Assembly (NCBI GenBank): GCA_031550085.1
Contig: JAVBOY010000021.1
Coordinates: 11,771 to 75,770 of the forward strand
From: UBA4417 sp031550085
GTDB lineage: Bacteria; Bacteroidota; Bacteroidia; Bacteroidales; UBA4417
DNA: 64,000 nucleotides
Reading direction: 5' to 3'
Shown: piece after piece, positions 19,020-27,389 of the stretch
Numbering within the stretch: position 1 is the stretch's first letter
How the letters are laid out: each line of letters opens with the position of its first letter
Made by a program: the position numbers and the translations under genes
The notes under the pieces: model-generated
What the model saw: the letters and a program-made list of their open reading frames with translations, nothing else
Databases searched by the model: none
What the model was told of the DNA's origin: nothing

Positions 19020-22000
19020 TTATTGGCCAAACGTTTGAATCATTTTCCGCAGGAACGAATTTTTCTTTTCGTTGGTAGAAATGATAAATTCATACGTGCG
19101 GTCTTCTTTATCGGGCTTTAACATACGCTTCTTTTCAGGTATTTCCGCCAGTTTGGCATTAAAATCCGCATTGGAAGAAATGGCCTGAAAAATTCCATTG
19201 GCAAAATTGAAGTAATACCATTTTCCTTGCCCCAAATCCAAATAAAAGGAGAATTGATCGCCGGTGCGCCGTTTCAAAAACTCAATGTAGCCGTTGGCAT
19301 ATTTCAGCACATTGGTCGTCCCCACATTGTTAATTCCGATCCGCTGGTTGCTCACAAATCCCCGGGTATCCGGATTCCAGTGGAGCTTTAAATCGGCAAA
19401 AACCAACGGATGATTCAACTGTTCGGGAAATTTGCGATACTGCCCGTAGCTCGAAATTTCTCCCAGCAACCTTCCCACTGTTTCTTTGCCGACAAATTCC
19501 TTTAATTGCAATTGATAATCGGGAGATAAAATTTCAATTCCTTCCAATTCCGAGGAATTCACATCTTTTGCAAAAATATCGAGCAACTCCGCCGAAAACG
19601 GAAAATCAAGAGCCACCAATGCGTTTGCCTTTAAGGAATCTGGAATCAGGAAATAATCGAGTGTGCCGGTAGATGTGACTTGGGTATAAGGCAAATTATC
19701 CACAAAATTAATCTTCCCTTCGTGGTGCAGGATACAACGGTCAATACTCAAAGACAACTTGTCTCCGGCGGCTTCCGGATCTGAAAATTTCTGTTTGGGC
19801 GCCAGTATATATTCGTTCTTTTTCGAATCGTAGGTCAATAATCCGTCGGCCGCAACAATATTGGGATCCGAAGAATTATCAGCTTTCGCTAAAAAGGCGG
19901 GTTTGATGGTATTTGCCGTTCCGGAATACACAACAGCCGCCCGCAAATACCCATTGCCGATATTCTTTAACGTACTCGAATCGATGGGAATCTTGACATC
20001 CTTGGGATCCACAACTCCTTTAAGCTTGATCCATTCCTGGGGTATTTTTTCACAAACCTGCAATATTTTGAAATAGCCATTGAGGGACAGACCTTTTCTG
20101 GCTGCCGCCAAATCCGCCGTACCTTGAAATGCAAACCAAGAATTGAGCTTAAACTCGGCCGAATCCGAAACTTTCGCACTGGCCACGGTTTGCCCGTTTT
20201 TATCCACCTGAATGGACTTGACGGCAATGGTTTGTACATCGCCTTTGTCGGGAACATAATCGTACAAGCCGCTGCCCGAATAGCTTTTCCGTCCTTGAAC
20301 GGTCAAATCGGCATTGTAAAATTTGTGCAACCGGTTGCTGGTGTCGGCAATTAACACTGCACTTTTCAGATTCTCTATCTTTCCGTCTTTCCCAACGGTA
20401 AGATTCCCGTTTGCCGGAAAAATGGCGGCATCCGCAATCCGGAGGATCCGTGCGCCTTCCACTTTCAGCACATTGGTGTTGATATCATAATTCGCCTGAA
20501 GCGCAAAGAAACTCAAGGAATCCTGCGATTTATCCGTAGAGAAAAAAGAATTTTCCTGAGTCGAAAGGGCGATCAACTCATCCTGCGACAATTTCAAATA
20601 TTTATCGCGATTCGCCTGGGTTTTATAGTTAACGAGTTTCAATTGCTTTTGATCCATCAACCAGTCAAATTCGTCGACTTTACAGGTATAATTGTTTACG
20701 GCTAATTTAATGTATTCATTTTCACCGGGCGATACAAAGTGGCCTTTCCGTGTCGTAAAATCGATGGCGGTCTTATACCCGTTTACTTTCAACGCCTCCG
20801 TTTTTTTATCCTCCGCATAAAGGATGAAATTCGCCGAGTCGGACGTAAAGGAGTTTTGATAAAGGGCATAACTGTCGGACGAAACCAAAACTTCTTCAAA
20901 ACTCATTTGCCCCGAAGCTTTCACGCCTTTTGACGTCAGCATCATTGCTCCCGAAAGCTTTACCTTCCCGCCAAACAACGTAATTACATTGCTTTTGTCA
21001 TTTTTTAAAGACAAGGTGTCTTTCCCCGGGAACCATTTCATCGCAAGATTTTTACCTTTTGCATCGGGATATTCGGACGGCGCCGCTTGGGCCCTCATGG
21101 CAAGGTCTTGCACTTGTGCCTGAGCCGAATCGATTGTAAACAGGATTTCGTTCGATTGCAGGGTGGATGTCAGGTAATTGATTTTACCCGAACCGGACAA
21201 TCCTTTGTTCGACAAGCGGATTGTGTCAAAAAAAGTAGCTTTATTGGCATAAATGGGCAATCCCTGCGGAGAAAGCTTTTTTTCGAATCCCAAGGAGTAG
21301 TCTTTCAGCAAGCGCAACGGTTCTTCGATTTCCGGAAAAATACTGCTGAACAGTTTCCCTTTAAAGATCAACTGTTCCGGACGGAGAAAATTCAAGCTGT
21401 CCATTGTAAACGGCTGAACCACATAATAAAACTTGTCGCGAAGATAAGTCCCATTCAAAATCCGCGGACTGTCGAAATACACAAAGGATTCGGTGGTACT
21501 TTTAAATTCGGGAAATTTCCGCAGCGATTTCCGGCCCGATTTACTGGCCGGCGCATTGATCAATAGTTCACCACTTAAAGAACAAATTACATTCCTTACT
21601 TTCTGTAATTTATATTCTCCGGAGGCTTCAGGGGTCCATGCCGGAATGCTCATGGCCAGGGAATCGATTTTTGCCAGATTGATCTTGAATTTTTCGTAAT
21701 CGAAATAACAATCGTTGGCATAAAAATCAAAATAGCCCGAATGCACATGCCCGTTGAAACTGAAATTCCGGTTTTCGAAAAACACCAGCTTTTGATCAAA
21801 AGGCTCGATATAAACGAATTGTGAATCGCTAAGCATCACGCCTTTCACCCCATAGGTCTGAAGTTTCATCGATTTGAAATCCAATTCGGCATTGCTCCCG
21901 TCGTTTACAACAGAATTAAAAACCAGGATATCATAATCCTTGACACCGTTTTTTGCGGCCAAAAATTCCTGCAAGCGTGGTTTCACTACAACCCACTGTT

Positions 22001-23510
22001 TCTCCGCATTGTAATCGATCAAGCCGATGCTTGCCAGGCGGACAAGTTGCGCCTTGACTTGTTCTTCCGGCTTTTTGAAATACTCGACAATCGTCGTCAA
22101 CGATAATTCTTTGGTATTGTATTTCCGGCTTAATGCCATCATCGCATTCACCGGATGGACATCATCCTGCCCTTTCAGTTTTTGAAAAAAATCGTCGGAA
22201 TAAAAATCTACCGAAGCAAACATGGCTTTGTTTTGGCTTTTAAAGCCTTTCAGCGCCTCAAAAGAAAATTTGTTGCTATCACAACTCCACATCAAAACTT
22301 CCGAATAAATATCCAGTTTGTGATAGGAATCAAAAAACGGACTTTGCGCCAAGCCGATTTCACCACGGTAGAAAGACATCTTCCGGTCGGCCGTATCAAA
22401 GCGAACCTGCACTTCGGGATGATACAAAGAATCGTTGCCAAAGAAAAACGTTGTTCGCGTCCGTTCGGAAACAAAGCGGTTGGGATAAATGACAAACTCC
22501 TTCGATTTCAGCGAAATAAATGGTTTATTTTCGCGGCTGACAATCATGGTCGATACTTCGTTGCCGATTCCCCTGCCCAGCACCCGGATCCCCTCCAGCG
22601 TAAAACTGCCCAGAAAGTCGATATTGGGGTATAATTTGGGAATGGCAATATCGTTCGCATAAGCGATGAATTTCGGATACAATGTTTTTTCGGCTGCTAT
22701 ATTCGGACTGGCTTTGTCCTCCAAGCGGCCCAAAACAGGTTGCCGGAAATAATTGGTATAATAAAAATTTACCGAATCGGCTGAAAATCCGTTGACTTTG
22801 AAATTGACCGTATAAGTTGACAACTTCGCAAACACCTTGGTCGTATCCAACCCGACCCGGCTCCAATTGATTTCTCCTCCTTTCCCGGCCCAACTTTGCG
22901 TCAACGGGTAATAAAAGCCGGAGGTTTGGCGGATTACCACGCTGTCGCTACGAACCTGGCATACCAGCGAAGTACGGTCAAAATGAACGGCCGGAACGGT
23001 ATCGTAAACGATCGAAAACTTGTTGCCTATCGGATACCAGGTGGCGATATTTTCCTTTTGAAAGGCATTTTGTTCCAGCAACAGCATCATTTGCTGCAAA
23101 TACACGGAAAGTATTTTCTGCGTATTCTTTTGGGCAAAACAATAGTTAATGCTTTGATTGAAATTACTGAAATGAACGGATTCAAAATTTTTCCCGACCA
23201 ATAAGTTCAGGTTGTTCAGGTATAAAATAAAGTAGGGATTCGCCGGCAATTTTTGCTTGAGCAATTTATTGCAGGTTTCGATAACCTGTGTTTGAAGGTT
23301 CCCGTCAAAATGATTGTCTTTCCAGTAAGCGGTAAAAACGGCAAGTATTTTTTGCGCTTCTTTGCTATCGCCGGGTACAGACGATTTGTAAAAAACCGAA
23401 AGTTCCTCCAAAAACTTTCCAGGTTCTTCGGAAAACGACTTCACTGTTTGCCCGCTTACCGTAAAGCAGGAAAACAACAGCAGAAAAAAAACAGACAAAT
23501 ACTTACTCAC
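19020..23510 (-). CDS. Very large exported protein of unknown function, 1496 aa
   Basis: The N-terminus MSKYLSVFFLLLFSCFTVSG is a clear signal peptide. The rest is a single long domain series with strong beta-strand periodicity: short alternating hydrophobic strands, many Lys-Ser-Phe-Tyr, repeated phrases such as FDSPRILNGTYL, GSGKINYLTS and SGAMMLTSKGVKASGQMSF. There is no lipobox, no C-terminal T9SS or outer-membrane barrel signature, and no enzyme motif. An N-terminal helical part (residues 25-190) precedes the beta-rich part, and the C-terminus is short and basic. I recognise it only as the kind of very large conserved hypothetical seen in Bacteroidota. It is on the same strand as the glycosyltransferase and flippase, but a link to glycan export is inference. 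Confidence 0.8.
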   Translation of the reverse strand: MSKYLSVFFLLLFSCFTVSGQTVKSFSEEPGKFLEELSVFYKSSVPGDSKEAQKILAVFTAYWKDNHFDGNLQTQVIETCNKLLKQKLPANPYFILYLNNLNLLVGKNFESVHFSNFNQSINYCFAQKNTQKILSVYLQQMMLLLEQNAFQKENIATWYPIGNKFSIVYDTVPAVHFDRTSLVCQVRSDSVVIRQTSGFYYPLTQSWAGKGGEINWSRVGLDTTKVFAKLSTYTVNFKVNGFSADSVNFYYTNYFRQPVLGRLEDKASPNIAAEKTLYPKFIAYANDIAIPKLYPNIDFLGSFTLEGIRVLGRGIGNEVSTMIVSRENKPFISLKSKEFVIYPNRFVSERTRTTFFFGNDSLYHPEVQVRFDTADRKMSFYRGEIGLAQSPFFDSYHKLDIYSEVLMWSCDSNKFSFEALKGFKSQNKAMFASVDFYSDDFFQKLKGQDDVHPVNAMMALSRKYNTKELSLTTIVEYFKKPEEQVKAQLVRLASIGLIDYNAEKQWVVVKPRLQEFLAAKNGVKDYDILVFNSVVNDGSNAELDFKSMKLQTYGVKGVMLSDSQFVYIEPFDQKLVFFENRNFSFNGHVHSGYFDFYANDCYFDYEKFKINLAKIDSLAMSIPAWTPEASGEYKLQKVRNVICSLSGELLINAPASKSGRKSLRKFPEFKSTTESFVYFDSPRILNGTYLRDKFYYVVQPFTMDSLNFLRPEQLIFKGKLFSSIFPEIEEPLRLLKDYSLGFEKKLSPQGLPIYANKATFFDTIRLSNKGLSGSGKINYLTSTLQSNEILFTIDSAQAQVQDLAMRAQAAPSEYPDAKGKNLAMKWFPGKDTLSLKNDKSNVITLFGGKVKLSGAMMLTSKGVKASGQMSFEEVLVSSDSYALYQNSFTSDSANFILYAEDKKTEALKVNGYKTAIDFTTRKGHFVSPGENEYIKLAVNNYTCKVDEFDWLMDQKQLKLVNYKTQANRDKYLKLSQDELIALSTQENSFFSTDKSQDSLSFFALQANYDINTNVLKVEGARILRIADAAIFPANGNLTVGKDGKIENLKSAVLIADTSNRLHKFYNADLTVQGRKSYSGSGLYDYVPDKGDVQTIAVKSIQVDKNGQTVASAKVSDSAEFKLNSWFAFQGTADLAAARKGLSLNGYFKILQVCEKIPQEWIKLKGVVDPKDVKIPIDSSTLKNIGNGYLRAAVVYSGTANTIKPAFLAKADNSSDPNIVAADGLLTYDSKKNEYILAPKQKFSDPEAAGDKLSLSIDRCILHHEGKINFVDNLPYTQVTSTGTLDYFLIPDSLKANALVALDFPFSAELLDIFAKDVNSSELEGIEILSPDYQLQLKEFVGKETVGRLLGEISSYGQYRKFPEQLNHPLVFADLKLHWNPDTRGFVSNQRIGINNVGTTNVLKYANGYIEFLKRRTGDQFSFYLDLGQGKWYYFNFANGIFQAISSNADFNAKLAEIPEKKRMLKPDKEDRTYEFIISTNEKKNSFLRKMIQTFGQ

Positions 23511-23586
23511 CGGAACAAATCATGGAGGTTAAAAAATAAATGAGATACTCTACAAAGAAATTTATGCAACTTGCTTAGTCAACGAA

Positions 23587-24420
23587 TCAAAGTTTCACAA
23601 ACTCCGCACAAGTCCAGTTGTTTTTTACTTTTTGGGACAAGCGTTTTAATCCATTTTGTCCGGCACTAGCAGTGATCGAAGGCAAATCCGATTCGTAAAA
23701 GCCGCTCATCAGCAATTTTCCTCCTTCCGTCAAGCACTTTGCATACGCGGGAATATCGTTCAACAAAATATTCCGGTTGATATTGGCGACAATCACATCG
23801 AATGTTTTCCCCGCCAACAGGGAGGCATCGCCCAAATAAACTGCAATATCTCCGGCCGCATTCGTGTTCACATTTTCAAGGGAGTTATTGTACGCCCATT
23901 CGTCGTTATCAATCGCCACCAGCGGACCTGCTCTGCGCATTTTTGCCAGAATGGCCAATACGGCAGTGCCGCAGCCCATATCCAAAAACGACTTCCCGGC
24001 CAAATCCAGATCCAGCAAATAATCAATCATCAAGCCGGTCGTTTCGTGGTGTGCCGTTCCAAACGACATTTTGGGCATGATAACAATATCATATTCCACC
24101 TGCGGTTGCGGTTGGTGAAAAGGGGCACGCACCAGGCAACGGTTTGCAATCAACACCGGATCGTATTCGCTTTCCCAGACCGCATTCCAGTTCTGGTCTT
24201 CAATCCGGTTCACTTCATACGATTGAATCCAGTCCACAACGGGAGCTTCCGTTAAAGCGGCCTTCAGTTCGTCCGAATGGAGTTTTTCCGGAATATACGC
24301 TTTGATTACTTTCTCCTCTTCCACAAAACTTTCAAAACCCAGATCGCCCAAACAAGCCGTCAACAACTCGGAAAAATGGTTTCCCCGGAGCATGACAAAA
24401 GAATATTCAAAATATGCCAT
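23587..24420 (-). CDS. prmA: Ribosomal protein L11 methyltransferase
   Basis: PrmA trimethylates ribosomal protein L11 using S-adenosylmethionine. The start at ATG 24420 (MAYFEYSFVML) gives 277 residues; a further 11 codons upstream overlap tpiA and are unlikely. The N-terminal substrate-recognition domain is followed by the class I methyltransferase core with SFLDMGCGTAVLAILAK (motif I), VAIDNDEWAYNNSLEN (acidic loop) and VIVANINRNILL (motif IV, N-x-N-R type of PrmA). It lies 10 bases downstream of tpiA on the same strand, so they form an operon. Confidence 0.93.
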   Translation of the reverse strand: MAYFEYSFVMLRGNHFSELLTACLGDLGFESFVEEEKVIKAYIPEKLHSDELKAALTEAPVVDWIQSYEVNRIEDQNWNAVWESEYDPVLIANRCLVRAPFHQPQPQVEYDIVIMPKMSFGTAHHETTGLMIDYLLDLDLAGKSFLDMGCGTAVLAILAKMRRAGPLVAIDNDEWAYNNSLENVNTNAAGDIAVYLGDASLLAGKTFDVIVANINRNILLNDIPAYAKCLTEGGKLLMSGFYESDLPSITASAGQNGLKRLSQKVKNNWTCAEFVKL

Positions 24421-24430
24421 CGGGTTTGTT

Positions 24431-25189
24431 TTACGAATGAATAATTGCCACAAAATCTCCGGCTTTTAAAGAAGCGCCGCCAATCAGGCCGCCATCCACA
24501 TCGGGATTGGCAAACAATTCCGCCGCATTTTTGGCATTACAGCTTCCTCCGTAAAGAATGGGGATATTTTCCGCCGTTTCTTGCCCGTATTTTTCAGCAA
24601 CGATTTTCCGGATAAAGGCATGCATTTCCTGCGCTTGTCCCGGAGTGGCCGTTAGCCCGGTTCCGATAGCCCATACCGGTTCGTAAGCAATGATTATTTT
24701 GCCGAGTTCGGCTTCGGGTAAATGAAACATGGCTTCACTGATTTGCCGTTTGACCACCTCAAACTGTTTTTCCGATTGGCGCTCCTCCAGTACTTCGCCA
24801 CAACAGTAAATCGGCGTCAGGTCGTATTTCAGGGCCTGGTTTATTTTTTCGGCAATTACGGAATCCGTTTCGCCAAAATACGTTCGCCGTTCACTGTGCC
24901 CCACAATGGTATGGGTAACGCCCATAGATTGGAGCATGGGCGCCGAAATTTCGCCGGTATAGGCTCCGTATTCGTGCGGGCTGATGTTTTGGGCGCCTAC
25001 ATAAAAGTTGCCGTCAATCGCCAGATCGGTTGCCATTTCCAGATATACGGCCGGCGTGCATACAATGACTTCCGTTTCTTCATCAGCGGGTCTTTCTTCC
25101 AAAAGATCCATCATGTCGTTTAATAAATCTTCTGCCTCCGAAAAATTCAAATTCATTTTCCAGTTCCCGGCTACAATGCGTTTTCTCAT
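24431..25189 (-). CDS. tpiA: Triosephosphate isomerase
   Basis: The enzyme interconverts dihydroxyacetone phosphate and glyceraldehyde 3-phosphate in glycolysis. The 252-residue length is normal. Visible active-site elements are GNWKMN (catalytic Lys at residue 11), VGHSERR (electrophilic His), and AYEPVWAIGTG (general-base Glu and the flexible loop 6), followed by LYGGSCNAKN and DGGLIGGASL phosphate-binding loops. It precedes prmA by 10 bases in the same operon. The 206-base gap upstream holds a hairpin of 8-base arms at 25299-25326 and no gene. Confidence 0.97.
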   Translation of the reverse strand: MRKRIVAGNWKMNLNFSEAEDLLNDMMDLLEERPADEETEVIVCTPAVYLEMATDLAIDGNFYVGAQNISPHEYGAYTGEISAPMLQSMGVTHTIVGHSERRTYFGETDSVIAEKINQALKYDLTPIYCCGEVLEERQSEKQFEVVKRQISEAMFHLPEAELGKIIIAYEPVWAIGTGLTATPGQAQEMHAFIRKIVAEKYGQETAENIPILYGGSCNAKNAAELFANPDVDGGLIGGASLKAGDFVAIIHS

Positions 25190-25395
25190 CTTTTTTTATT
25201 TTTAAAATTGTATATCCTTGGACTTAAACTAGGTAAACTTCCGATCGATTTTCCGCACCCAAAGGGGCCGGATTCGCCCACGCGTCTTTGCACCTAATAC
25301 CAAAACAAATGTAATAAAGTTTTGGTTTTATCCGCCACAACCAGCCCGTCTCAGCTCTTTTAGGAGCAACTTCCTGAATTGCAAGGTGGTAAAAT

Positions 25396-26058
25396 TTACT
25401 CTGTTTTTAATTTTTCAAAATTTAAAATCCGGATCACGCCCCGTTCGTATTGGATGCTTCCTTCAGCTTCCATCTCGCTGAGGGTTCGAGCCAACGACGG
25501 GCGGGTGATTCCGAAATAGTCGGCTAACTGCTGTTGCGTTTGATTCAGCTCGATAACCGCCAGTTCGTGGTTTTTACTTTTTTGAATGATAAAATTGGCA
25601 ATTTTGCTTTTGATGGTTTTAAACGTTAACGCCCAAATACGTTCCGTTAGAAATTGCGCCTGGTTCGAAATCAATTCCAGCATATTGGTCAAAATCCGTT
25701 CGTTTCGCTGCATCAAAAAGAGCAGTTGCGATTTGTGGATAACCAAAACTTCGCTTTTTTCGTTTGCGGTAACAGTTACGGGAAATTCATTTTTCTTTGA
25801 AAACATAAACGCCACTGCCAAAGCCTTTCCCTGAAAGTTATCTTCGATTTTCAAAACTTTTCCTTGCGAGTCGATCATTTCCCCCCGCAAACTGCCGGAT
25901 AAAATAATAAAAAGCTGGTCGATCTTTTCGCCGCGAAATGCAATGGATACATCCGCATCTACTTTCCGGGCCTGAAATGAAATGCCGGAAAGAAGCCGTT
26001 CGATCTCTGCGGCCTCCAAGCCTTTAAAAATAGGCGTTTGTTTTAATAATTCATACAT
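25396..26058 (-). CDS. Crp/Fnr-family regulator, HcpR-like
   Basis: Starting at ATG 26058 (MYELLKQTPIFKGLEAAEI) the protein is 220 residues: a cyclic-nucleotide-binding-like jelly roll (IDQLFIILSGSLRGEM), a long dimer helix, and a C-terminal helix-turn-helix QQQLADYFGITRPSLARTLSEMEAEGSI. No Cys cluster for an Fe-S centre is present, so it is not a classic FNR; a haem or other ligand is possible, as proposed for HcpR. It is divergent from the ferredoxin-hcp genes, and a perfect Crp/Fnr palindrome lies between them, which is typical for HcpR control of hcp. The specific HcpR name is inference from context. Confidence 0.88.
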   Translation of the reverse strand: MYELLKQTPIFKGLEAAEIERLLSGISFQARKVDADVSIAFRGEKIDQLFIILSGSLRGEMIDSQGKVLKIEDNFQGKALAVAFMFSKKNEFPVTVTANEKSEVLVIHKSQLLFLMQRNERILTNMLELISNQAQFLTERIWALTFKTIKSKIANFIIQKSKNHELAVIELNQTQQQLADYFGITRPSLARTLSEMEAEGSIQYERGVIRILNFEKLKTE

Positions 26059-26086
26059 GATTTTTCGGAACGATAGCTTACCCAAG

Positions 26087-26094
26087 CAAAATTA
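26087..26094 (-). promoter_or_regulatory. -7 promoter element for the Crp/Fnr gene
   Basis: On the minus strand the bases read TAATTTTG, an exact TAnnTTTG, followed by CTTGG and about 28 bases before the ATG. Confidence 0.5.
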
Positions 26095-26156
26095 CAAAAC
26101 TTTGGAATGTATACCGCCATCGACCGTTGTAGTTTCTTTTCCTGCAAATTTGCCGC

Positions 26157-26176
26157 TTTGTAACCTATGTTACAAA
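26157..26176. promoter_or_regulatory. Crp/Fnr-type operator palindrome
   Basis: The bases TTTGTAAC and GTTACAAA form a perfect 8-base inverted repeat around CTAT. Its centre (26166.5) lies about 41 to 44 bases before the probable transcription start of the ferredoxin gene, where a class II activator binds. The cognate regulator is probably the divergent Crp/Fnr protein. Confidence 0.8.
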
Positions 26177-26195
26177 CTCCCTCGTAAAGCGGCTC

Positions 26196-26203
26196 TACTT
26201 TTG
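26196..26203 (+). promoter_or_regulatory. -7 promoter element for the ferredoxin-hcp unit
   Basis: TACTTTTG matches TAnnTTTG and is 32 bases before the ferredoxin ATG. No TTG lies at the -33 position, which fits a promoter that depends on an activator bound at the palindrome just upstream. Confidence 0.65.
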
Positions 26204-26234
26204 CTGCAGAAAAAAAACGGAAAAACTAAAAATT

Positions 26235-27101
26235 ATGGAACGTACCGTCATAAAAATTGATGAAAAAAAATGTACCGGCTGCGGACTTTGTGTGAGCGGT
26301 TGCCACGAAGGCGCTTTGCAATTGATCAACGGGAAAGCAGTGATGATCAGCGATTTGTATTGCGATGGACTGGGAGCTTGCATCGGCGAATGCCCCGAAG
26401 GCGCCATTTCGTTCGAAAAGCGCGAAGCTGCTCCGTATAGCGAAACCGCTGTCTTGGAACGTATTGCTCCCAAAGGCGAAAAAGTGGTATTGGCACATTT
26501 AAAACATCTGAAAGACCACCAACAAGCCGAATTTGTAACCGAAGGGATTGACTATTTGAAAAAACACGGATACAATTACGATTTGTCAACCATCACATTC
26601 GAAAAACCGCAGCCTGTAGCTGTTCACACGCACCAGCATGGCGGTGGATGTCCGGGTGCCCGGAGCCAATCGTTTGCAGGAATTTCAAGTCCGGAAAATA
26701 CATCCACCGGCGATACTTCGTCGCAACTAAGGCAATGGCCGGTACAGCTTCATTTGCTGTCGGCGGCAGCGCCCTATTTCACGCAATCGGACGTTTTGCT
26801 GGCTGCGGATTGTACGGCGTTTTCGGTTGGAAATTTCCACAGTCAATTTTTGAAAGGAAAAAGTTTGGCTATTGCTTGTCCCAAGCTGGATTCCAACAAA
26901 GAAAATTATATCGAAAAACTGACGGCTTTGATCGACCAGGCGCAAATCAAATCACTGACGGTGATGATTATGGAAGTGCCTTGTTGCGGCGGCCTTTTGC
27001 AGATGGCAAAAATGGCCCGCGAGCAAGCACAACGGAAAATTCCGATCCATTTAATCGTGGCCGGACTTCAAGGAAATATTGTTCAGGAAACAACAATTTA
27101 G
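26235..27101 (+). CDS. 4Fe-4S ferredoxin-type protein linked to Hcp
   Basis: The 288-residue protein opens with two Fe-S motifs: KKCTGCGLCVSGCHEGAL at about residues 11-27 and YCDGLGACIGECPEGAI at about 42-57. The second departs from CxxCxxC spacing, as in many ATP-binding ferredoxins of anaerobes. A His/Gly segment (HTHQHGGGCPG) divides it from a C-terminal domain with AIACPKLDS and VPCCGGLLQMA, a Cys pair that may bind another cofactor. It probably passes electrons to Hcp. Close relatives sit next to hcp in Bacteroidales and are induced by nitrosative stress. The promoter and operator are visible upstream. Confidence 0.87.
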   Translation: MERTVIKIDEKKCTGCGLCVSGCHEGALQLINGKAVMISDLYCDGLGACIGECPEGAISFEKREAAPYSETAVLERIAPKGEKVVLAHLKHLKDHQQAEFVTEGIDYLKKHGYNYDLSTITFEKPQPVAVHTHQHGGGCPGARSQSFAGISSPENTSTGDTSSQLRQWPVQLHLLSAAAPYFTQSDVLLAADCTAFSVGNFHSQFLKGKSLAIACPKLDSNKENYIEKLTALIDQAQIKSLTVMIMEVPCCGGLLQMAKMAREQAQRKIPIHLIVAGLQGNIVQETTI

Positions 27102-27389
27102 TGGAAAATAGTTTTAGATATAAGTAAACGAGTAGACTAGTAAACTAGTTTTAATTGCAAAAAGCATTTTAAAATACAAAATAAACAATTAAACAGCTCA
27201 ACAATTAAACAACCATCTCACCCTTTACCCTACGCGATTAAAATATCATATTGTTAGATTTTATCATCATGATCCATTAAAACCAAACAAACACCCCATT
27301 TCTCCCGCTTCCCCGTTTTACACCATTTCCCCAACTTCCCCATTAAACAATTCAACAGTTAAACAATAAATATTAAACAAAGAAAAATT
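27102..27389 (+). repeat. G-poor modular intergenic element, copy 1 (before hcp)
   Basis: The gap between the ferredoxin and hcp genes holds the words TTTTAGATATAAGTAAACGAG, AACAATTAAACAG, CACCCTTTACCC and a module at 27234-27265 (GCGATTAAAATATC and so on) that recurs elsewhere in the window, followed by AACAATTCAACAG. The strand in the sense of hcp is very poor in G. No -7 box was noticed, so hcp may be read from the ferredoxin promoter. Confidence 0.7.

Noticed and set aside
25299..25326. Hairpin with ACCAAAAC and GTTTTGGT arms upstream of tpiA
   Set aside because: It could be a terminator, but no gene ends in the fitting direction with a clear T run, so it is only mentioned with tpiA.
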